This document shows positions 56,090-64,000 of a DNA stretch of 64,000 bases, one piece after another. A model generated the notes under the pieces. It was not told the DNA's origin and did not search any database. It saw nothing but the letters and a program-made list of their open reading frames with translations. The DNA lies in NCBI RefSeq assembly GCF_036850765.1, contig NC_089492.1, forward strand, positions 72,232,482 through 72,296,481. Reading direction: 5' to 3'. Source of the stretch: Saccopteryx bilineata. Lineage: Eukaryota > Chordata > Mammalia > Chiroptera > Emballonuridae. The first letter of the stretch is position 1; every line of letters begins with the position of its first letter. A program made the translations under genes and the position numbers.

Positions 56090-58035
56090 TAAATTCCATG
56101 CAGGCAAAAATCTGCGTTTGTAGCTCTTGTGATTGTGTACTTCTTGAGGACAATCTCGTTTGATGCTCCAGCAGTAGTCTGCTCATCACTAACAGCTCTA
56201 AGATTTTCAGGAAACTTATTAAGGTGACTGTTCAAGAAGTGAATGTTAACGTTCATGTTACATCCAATGTCACAGAAACCAACAGCATCCTTTTGAACTA
56301 GAACTTCATAGTTTTCTGCCTTTTTGTTGCCAAGGAAGTTCTTTGTAACTGCCGCAAAAGACTGCCACGCTGCTTTCTCCTCCTTATTCATCTTCCTGGC
56401 AAATTCTTCATCACGTATGAGGGTTTGAATTTGAGGTCCATCAAATAAACCTGCTTTTATCTTCTTGAAAAACAAGGCAGGAAAAGCAGAAATAATATGT
56501 TGAAAGCATTCACTTTCTCTATTCAAAGCCTGAACAAACTGCTTCATTAAGCCAGGTTTGATGTGAAGTGGGGGAAAAATGATCCTGTTTCAATTAACTA
56601 CAGTTTTATTCACAATATTTTGCATCCCTACTTCCAGAGTTTCACGTTTTGACCACTCCTTCTGTGTCCAGTGTTTCTCTCGAGCTCAGCTGTCCCACAA
56701 ACACAGAAAGCAAAGATACTTTGTGAAACCTTTCTGTTGTCCTAGCAGGAAATTTACCATTTACGAATCCACACAAATGATCCAGTTATGCTCCCCATAC
56801 TTCAGAAAGTCAAGAACAATTTTTATGTCATTATAATCTTCCCACAGATGGTTGAATAACCAATTGGAACTGCTGCATAAACATTACTGTGAGTAGGAGA
56901 ACATATTTCAGACTCCATTTAGAGCTGCCAAGAAATAGACACCATTTTGTTGGACTGTAAGTGGTAACACCTAGCTGGCTGAGAAGACTACTGATATCAT
57001 GACAGTAAACAAAGTGTTTGTCTTTGGAAAAAAAGTCCACAAAAATTTGTTCACACTTCCTGAAATGGGATACTTTAGCTCAGTGGTCCCCAACTTTTTG
57101 GGGCCATGGACTGGTTTAATATCAGAAAAAATTTTCATGGACTGGCCTTTAGGGTGGGATGGATAAATGTATCACATGACAGAGACAAGCATTAAGAGTG
57201 AGTCTTAGATGAATGTAACAGAGGGAATCTGGTCATTTTAAAAAAATAAAACATCACTCAGATTTAAATAAAAATAAACGGAAATAATGTAAGTTATTCC
57301 TTCTCTGCAGACCAGTACCAAATGGCCCACAGACCGGTACTGGTCCGCGGCCTGGGGGTTGGGGACCACTGCTTTAGCTGACCAGTGAAATACATTCTTT
57401 TCTTGAAGCCTGGAGGCTAATAACTCAGCTGTTTTCTTTGATAGGCCCAAATCTCTTACTAAGTCATTCAATTCAGGTTGGCTAAACTGCTGAGGGGTTA
57501 ATGACTGCTTGGCATCAGAAGAAGACCCTTCAGATTCTATAACCATTTCCTCATGCATCTTATCAAAATACACTTGATCACCATGTTCACTTTCTTCGTC
57601 CTTAGAAGAAATAAAACCATTGAAAACTGGAACCAGGAGTGTCTCAGAGTGTGGGATAGGTCGTATTGCTGAAGGAATATTAGAATATGCAATTATATGC
57701 CATTTTTTCTTGTCAGTGCCCTTTGTATGGATCAGACGAAAACAAAAGTCACTGCTGTGGTCCTTAGGTTCACGCTGAACCATGGGAATATCAAAAGGCA
57801 TTCCTTTGCATTTTCCTTTTGTCCAGTCACAAAGTATTTCCTCACAATTATGACATACAATATGAGGAGCCCAATTCTTGTCTTGATCGCCAAGGGGAAT
57901 GTGAAAATAGGCAATATATGCACATGTCACAAATGATGAAATATTGCACCTTTGACATTGAAGTGTGTAACAGCCACATATATAACAGAAAGTGTCAGGA
58001 CTATTTTTACATTTAAGCCTACTTGAAGAAGCCAT
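56090..58035 (-). pseudogene. Transposase-like gene of the CACTGGGG element, broken
   Basis: It starts MASSSRLKCKNSPDTFCYIC and is open for about 220 codons. A cysteine-rich first part (FCYICGCYTL; IVCHNCEEIL, a C-x2-C pair) is followed by an acidic stretch (KDEESEHGDQ) and a helical motif (LNDLVRDLGLSKKTAELLAS). After the inserted hAT the frame resumes (FSKDKHFVYCHDISSLLSQL). Frames then shift. A region at about 56660-56800 reads EHNWIICVDS, a stop, then FLLGQQKGFTKYLCFLCLWD. A C-terminal frame runs LHIKPGLMKQFVQALN to FLNSHLNKFPENLRAVSDEQ. The true C-terminus continues out of frame as ADYCWSIKRDCPQEVHNHKS (56182 downward). I recall similar proteins as repeated uncharacterised loci in arthropods. 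Expected length is about 600 residues. No host gene resembles it to my knowledge. Confidence 0.8.
57081..57371. mobile_element. Non-autonomous hAT, CAGTGGTCCCCAACTTTTTG family
   Basis: A 291-bp element with termini CAGTGGTCCCCAACTTTTTG and GGGGGTTGGGGACCACTG and a perfect octamer CTTTAGCT at 57073-57080 and 57372-57379. It inserted in the open frame of the Chapaev-like gene and is therefore younger than that insertion. Confidence 0.96.
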
Positions 58036-58363
58036 GATTCAATCTTAAAACAAAATAAGAGGGTGTTTTTATCAGATAATAATTTTTTACATTTAAAAAC
58101 AACTACAATTATGTAAAAGTGATGTTTGTAAAACATTAATTGCCTTGTGGTTATGTTCAATCCAAGAGTTGTTGCCCTGTAACTCCAATTTAAAAACCAA
58201 TGCATACCATTAACTGTAACAAAAAGAAATTAAAATTGCATAAAAACTAGACTATACACCAAAAAACAGATTTCAGATTTGGAATCAGCAATGCAGAAAT
58301 ATATAGAAACATTTCTAAAACCTCATGCAACAGAAAATAAAAAAAATATTGTTCCCCGTGTTA

Positions 58364-59160
58364 TCAGCCTATTCACCTACTGAAGGAAGTATTGGTTCCT
58401 TCAAATTTTGGCAATTCTGGAAAAGCTACTGTAAACATCTGTGAACAGGCTTTGGTGTGGACATAAGTTCGCAACTTCTGTGGGTAATTACTAAAGAGTG
58501 TGAATGCTGGATCATATGGTAAGAGTATGTTAGTTTCATAAAAACCACCAAACGGTCTTCCAAAGTGTCTGCACCATTTTGCATTCCCACTAGCAATGAA
58601 TCAGAGTTCCTGTTGCTCCACATCCTCGCTAGCATTTGGTGTTGTCAGTGGTTCAGATTTTGGCCATACTCATAGGTGTGTAGTTTTAAAAGTATTGTTT
58701 TAACTTACTTTTCTCTGATAACATATGATATCAATCATCTTTTCATATAGTTGCTGTCTGTATATCTATCTTCTTTGTAGCAGTGTCTGTTCAGATGTTG
58801 GAGCCCATTTTTAATCAGTGGTTTATTTTCTTAATGTTGGGATTTAAAAGCTCATATTTAGAAATCTGGAATCATTTCTGGTGTGTTAAGATTCGTTGGT
58901 ATTACCTTTTCTCCACTGCAATGCAGTGTTACCTTTATCAATAAGCCGATGGCTGTATACATGACTGTTTTGGAACCTTATGTCATTAGTCAGTTTTTTC
59001 ATTCTTGTGCAAATCATAAAGTTTTAATTATTGTGATTTTTTTAAAAGTCTTGATATTTGGTAATGTACATACCCGACTTTGTTCTTGTTTAAGATTGCC
59101 TGGTGTCATCTTGATGATTTTGCATTTCCATATGAGTTTTAAAATAAATTTATAAATTGT
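58364..59160 (-). mobile_element. Old L1, antisense, continued
   Basis: ATTCACCTACTGAAGG, TTTTGCATTCCCACTAGCAA and TCCACATCCTCGCTAGCATT follow reversed L1 ORF2 order. It is interrupted by a SINE at 59161. Confidence 0.88.
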
Positions 59161-59494
59161 TTTTTCTTTTTTTTGACAGAGACAGAGACAGAGAGATAGA
59201 GACAGAAAGAGGGACCGATAGGGATAGATCGATAAGAAGGGAGAGAGAAGAGAAGCATCAATTATTTGTTGTGGCACCTTAGTTGTTCATTGATTGCTTT
59301 CTCATAAGTGCCTTGACCTGGGGCTGCAGCAGAGCGAGTGACCTCTTGCTCAATTCAGCAACCTTGGGTTCAAGCTGATGAGCTGTGCTCCAACCAGATG
59401 AGCTCACGTTCAAACTGGCCACCTCAGGGTTTCAAACCTGGGTTCTCTGTGTCCCAGTCCAATGCTCTATACACTGCACCACCACCTGGTCAGG
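59161..59494 (-). mobile_element. SINE, GCCTGACCAGG type, antisense
   Basis: A T-rich tail, GA-rich body, AGTTGTTCATTGATTGCTTT and a reversed head ending CCACCACCTGGTCAGGC. The short flanking words TTTATAAATT and ATTATAAATT are the probable duplication. Confidence 0.92.
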
Positions 59495-60640
59495 CATTAT
59501 AAATTTTTAATAAAAATAACCTGTGATTAATTGAAATTGCATTGAATCTATATATAATTGGAGAAAGAATTGATATCTTTACAAACTTTAGCAAATTCCT
59601 CTAATTATTTAGGTCTTTAATTTTTCTTAGTTTTTTTAAATTTTATGTACAAAGATTTTTCACAATTTTTATTAGATATATAACTAGGAATGTGATGTGC
59701 TTGATGCTAAAATTAATACTTTGTTTTAAAATTGTTTTTACCTAGCAGTGATGCTAAATGTACTTATTGATTCAAACACATTACAAATGCTTTTGGATTT
59801 TTTGTGTGCACAATCATTTCATTTGCAAATAATGTCCATTCATTTATTTATTTCCAAGCTTATACTTTTAATTTCTTTTTATAATATATTGTACAGGTTA
59901 GGACATAGGGCATCCAGTACAAAATTGAATAGAAGTGATGATATCAGACTTGTTTTTCATCTTGTTTCCAGTCTTGATAGAAAATTTTTGATATGTCTTT
60001 ACTAAATATATTTGTTATATTTTTTGTAGATATCCTGAATCAGATTAAGAATTTTATCCTCTATTCTTAATGAGCTAAGGGTTTTTATCATGAAAGAATA
60101 TTAGATTTTTCTCAAAGCTTTTCTTGCATCTGCTGAGATACATATGCCATTTTTCTCTTTAATTCTGTCAATGCTATGAATTAGACTGATTCTTTCTGAA
60201 AGTTAAAATTTTCTTATGGACCTAAAAGAAACCCTACTTAATGTTGTATTATCTGTTTTATGATTTAATTTCCATCCATTTTATTTAGAAATTTTCAACT
60301 ATGTTCCTGAAATAAATTGTCTGTAATTTTCTTTTCTCATAATATGCTTTTAAAATTTTAGAATAGATGCTATGCGGACCCCATAGGGTAAGCTTGGAAA
60401 TATTTCTTGTCTTTCTATTCTCTGAAAGTGTGTGTGAAATTATTATTTCTTCCTAAATGTGTAGAAGAATCCAATAGTGAAGTCATCAGGGCCAGGTTTT
60501 TCCTTTTTAAAAGAAAGTTTTAATAATATATTCAATTGTTTTGGTAGGTAATAGGATAATCTAAATTTCTAGTTATTTTTTCTGTGAACTTTAATATATT
60601 TTATCATTATTTCCCCATGAGGAATATTATTTCCTTTTAT
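59495..60640 (-). mobile_element. Old L1, antisense, polymerase region
   Basis: GAAATTGCATTGAATCTATA, GATGATATCAGACTTGTTTT and GTGAAGTCATCAGGGCCAGG are reversed ORF2 polymerase landmarks. Similarity fades near 60640. Confidence 0.82.
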
Positions 60641-62477
60641 TTAAATTAAAGAAAAAATAGGTAGGACCTTATTTAATTATATAAAGCAAGAAAACTTCTA
60701 TAAATTTTATCAATTGCATGAAATACATTAAATTTTATATATTCAATAATATTAAAAGTATATTTTACCAAGAGGTGAACATTTTTATACTACTTGGATC
60801 AAATATCTGTTTTCCAGTGAGATAATAGGTTAATCAAAATAAGATGTTTCTGATTACTATTATAAGTAACCCACGTTCTCCGCATTTCAAAAACTATAAA
60901 AGCTACACATTTCTAACAAAGGCAAGTATTTCTGTTTGGCATTAGATAATCTTAAGAGTTTATTTCTATCTACTTGATCATGCTTCTTTTTAAGGGTAAA
61001 GTGCTTGTTATCATGAAAGGCTTCCTAACAGTTGAAAGATGAATTGTTTATAAAATTCATAGTTTTATTGCCTTTTAATATATCATAAAATATGCTATAT
61101 CTATTGCTTATATCCTAGCCACTATCTAGAATTTCAGATAGTTTTATTGCATGTGAATTTATTTTTTCTCATACATTTAGATTAAAATTAAAGTGCACAC
61201 ACAAAAGTTACAAATTTGGTTCAGTATTTTCAAGAGAATTAATACAGATTCCAGTGTCTCCAGAAATATCACCCTAGGTTGTAAAATCCCTTCAGCACTA
61301 TTTACCTTTCTTTCCTTAGAAAGGGGTTCAGAGTAGAGCAAACCACAGGTAAACTCATACGGTTTCAGTAGGGATGGTGACATGAAGTGAGGAATAGTGA
61401 GGGCAACGTTCAGGATCTAGGTCAAGCATATTAGTGAGAGCCCCACCAATTCAAATTTAGGGTAACTTGTATGAGGTCCAGAGGCAAGGACTACACAGGC
61501 TGCCTTTATGAGGAGTTTGGTTATACAAGCACTGGGTCAGCTCCCGTTCTTTGTGGCTATGCAGGCAAGCCATCTCACCTATTTAGCTGGCCGGGCGGAC
61601 CTAGGAGAGCAATGACAACTGGGTGCTTTTCATTGCTAATCCTGGCCTTGACTCATGCCGTGACCTCTCTTGGTGTGTTTCTTCAGCTGGAAAGTGACGA
61701 TAATAATAATGACCTATTTAACAAGGGCTGTTGTGTGGATTAACAGTTAATAACATGTTTCACAAGAAAAGGCAGCATTGAGTTTGCAAATACTAAGAGA
61801 AAGTTTCTCCATACTACAAAGTAAATTGGTGCTTCTCTTGAAGAAAACCCAATGTACCAGAAAATGAACATACAAAGCAGTTGAAATAAGGTGAAGTTTT
61901 ACTTGACAGAAGTAATTTCATTTTCTAAAATAATACTCCCCAGTTTTCCTTTTGATAGTTGGTTCACCCGTGTGTATTTAAAAGTTATTTTAAAATTCAT
62001 ACATGCTTATTTATTATTTGAGTGTATAGTATTCTGAATATATTTTTCATTATGCTTGAATATTATTTTTTTTCCAAAAAATTCTATAAAGAATAAACAT
62101 TTAGCTTGTCATCTGTATATAATTGTAAGGTTTCTCTACAGTCAACTAAACTTATGTAGGCCTTGTTGTTACTTTGGTTGCTTCATCATGAAGGATTCTT
62201 GTATTACTTGGAGTAATTATGTTAAACTTAATGATTTTGAATTTATGCATAGCTTTCTAGGACTTGATAACATATTATCATATCAGGTAATTTACTTCCA
62301 ATCATTTAGCCTTAAGTCAGCTGTTTGCAGGAAAAATTAAATATATCTACCAAATTAATTCTACACTCAATGCATTCTATTTCCTTTATGTCTACTTTTG
62401 TTATTCACAATGATGAAGAAAGTCACACATATAAATGTAAAAGAAGTATGAGTTACTTTATTGAAAGAAAATCATAG
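60641..62477. other. Mostly unassigned, one MIR-like remnant
   Basis: AAAGTGACGATAATAATAAT and GGGCTGTTGTGTGGATTAAC at 61640-61760 fit the MIR 3' half. The rest is AT-rich and unassigned. Confidence 0.45.
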
Positions 62478-62490
62478 ATAATAATTTCTG

Positions 62491-62829
62491 TTTGTTTTTT
62501 TTAAGTGAGAGAGCGACAGACAGACAGCCAGGAAGGGAGAGAGATGAAAAGCATCAATTCTTCCTTGCAGCACCTTAGTTGTTCATTGATTACTTTCTTG
62601 TATGTGCCTTGACTGGGGGCTCCAGCTAAGCCAGTGACCTTATGGCTCAAGCCAGAGACGTTGGGTCATGTCTATGATCTATGTTCAAATCAGAGACCCT
62701 GTGCTCAAGCTGATGAGCTCATTCTCAAGCTGGATGAGTTTGTGTTCAAACTGGCGACCTCAGGGTTTCGAATTTGGGTCCTCTGCATCCCAGGCTAATG
62801 CTCTATCCACTGTGCCACCACCTGGTCAG
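62491..62829 (-). mobile_element. SINE, GCCTGACCAGG type, antisense
   Basis: A T run, GAGAGAGCGACAGACAGACA body, GTTGTTCATTGATTACTTTC and reversed head ending CCACCACCTGGTCAGA. The flanks GATAATAATTTCT and GATAATGATAATTTCT are the likely duplication. Confidence 0.92.
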
Positions 62830-62844
62830 ATGATAATGATAATT

Positions 62845-64000
62845 TCTAATCACAAAAAATGACTTACTGAATTTTGGAACTGTTGCTGAGATTACCAAGG
62901 TGAAGTCAAATACAAAGACAGCAATTGTACTGGTAAATAAATCTAAAAATAAAAAATTGAATCTTGTGTTTAGTAAATGTTGTTAAAATAATTTGAAAAA
63001 TATAAAAGGAATGACTCAGCATGTAGTTGAAATTTTGCCCAGGATATGGCCTAGTTTTTTTCTCACAATGTTATTAACAATTATCTTTTTTGTACATTTA
63101 TGGATATTTTGATGAAGATTTCAGAGGATTTATAGACAACACATCTCACTGAATCTTTTCAGATGAACTACTTCTGAACACTTTAGTTCACTTTGTTAAT
63201 TTCTTGAGCAATGTGTACAATACATATACTCTTTCTTTTTGCAGGAGGAAAGAGACTTTTAACAGTATGTTCAGTTATTCATCTCTTCATTTTTCCATAA
63301 AATGTTTATGAAGCCTTACCCATAGTCACACAATTAGTTTAAAATGACACTCTCATAATTTATACTAAAATTATCTTTGAAATATTAGTCAAGTCCTCCT
63401 CCTATGACATTTTGCTTCAATTTTTTATCACATATATTTAGATTATCTTCTCTCATTCTTCAAATTTTTAATAAAAGTAATATTCCACTGTTATTAGACA
63501 TTAAACACAATAGAATAGAGACTTGGTCTTATTCACAACCACTATTCTAATAGTCCAATGTTTTCAACTTTATTTTGGAATAAGTCATTATAAAATTAAG
63601 GAGCTAAGGACTATTAGCAAAAGGCCTTTCTCAAGGAACACCACACATATTTCATCACTCTGATTCTGGGAATTGTGGCTGGGAACCATAGGCATTCCAC
63701 ATTTTAAAGTGCGACCCCTGACATAAAGGAATTCTGATCCAAATGTCAACAGTGACAAAGTCAGTAGTTGAGCAACTCTGGTCTAGAATGGAAGAGACAC
63801 CAATACTGTTTTATTGATTAACTAAATGTATTTTTTAAGATAATAAATATCTTTCATAAACAAAACATTTTTCCAGATAACCTGATTATCTGATTTTTTT
63901 ATTTGTTTCTATTATAACTACAACCATATGATTATAGGTATTTGAGGTAGTTTTAGTTATAAGGTCACAAGTTGGCAAATGTCATATTTTGTTGTCTTTA
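62845..64000. other. No recognised feature
   Basis: AT-rich sequence to the end of the window. No supported gene or repeat. Confidence 0.4.

Larger units (their letters stand above)
55745..58360 (-). mobile_element. Chapaev-like (CMC group) DNA transposon
   Basis: The element is bounded by TTA at 55742-55744 and 58361-58363. Removing the element and one TTA restores continuous antisense L1. The left terminus is CACTGGGGAAAAATTTTTT and the right, read in reverse, CACGGGGAACAATATTTTTT. The inverted repeats extend to about 135 bases: left GCTGATCTCAAATCTGACAT and TTTTTTTGCAATTC mirror right GCTGATTCCAAATCTGAAAT and TTTTTATGCAATTT. CACTG-type ends and a 3-bp duplication fit the CACTA-Mirage-Chapaev group, particularly Chapaev3. 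The family name is inference; the ends and duplication are seen directly. A 291-bp hAT interrupts its gene. Confidence 0.8.

Noticed and set aside
61471..61743. 90-codon frame with a hydrophobic C-terminal part
   Set aside because: It ends inside a MIR-like remnant and shows no domain or splice context that would support a gene.

Overview
This window reads as intergenic or intronic DNA from a mammal, most likely a bat. The short interspersed elements have tRNA-like heads that read CCTGGCCGGTTGGCTCAG or GCCTGACCAGGTGGTGGCGC. I recall these from horseshoe-bat relatives (Yinpterochiroptera) rather than vesper bats, so the lineage call is inference. I found no host exon, rRNA gene, true tRNA gene, CRISPR array or bacterial-type operon. 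Nearly everything recognisable is mobile DNA.

Layout. 0-7 kb: SINEs, L1 3' ends, an old antisense L1 and an unassigned GC-rich block. 7.0-14.9 kb: a full-length antisense L1 (5' UTR, ORF1, ORF2, 3' tail) inside a SINE, with a 15-bp target duplication. It is disabled by one stop in each ORF. 15-42 kb: about a dozen SINEs, old L1 pieces, MIR-like remnants, an MLT1-like LTR, several short hAT elements with 8-bp duplications, and a solo LTR. 42.2-51.6 kb: an endogenous retrovirus with gag-like and pol-like remnants and no env. A 2.8-kb hAT transposon sits in its protease region, and an L1 3' fragment sits inside that hAT. 51.7-60.6 kb: a second old antisense L1 split by a nested stack (a short hAT containing a SINE containing an almost intact autonomous hAT) and then by a separate 2.6-kb DNA transposon. 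60.6-64 kb: mostly unassigned AT-rich DNA with one SINE.

The most unusual item is the DNA transposon at 55745-58360. It has long inverted terminal repeats beginning CACTGGGG / CACGGGG, a TTA target duplication whose removal gives back contiguous L1 sequence, and a broken gene for an uncommon transposase-like protein. I read it as a Chapaev-like member of the CMC (CACTA-Mirage-Chapaev) group, which is rare in mammals and a candidate for horizontal transfer. A short hAT later inserted into its gene.

The elements do not cooperate as a pathway. They record successive invasions: old L1 and MIR, then MLT1 and the retrovirus, then several DNA transposon families, then SINEs and a younger L1. Both young L1 insertions carry what look like short 3' transductions.
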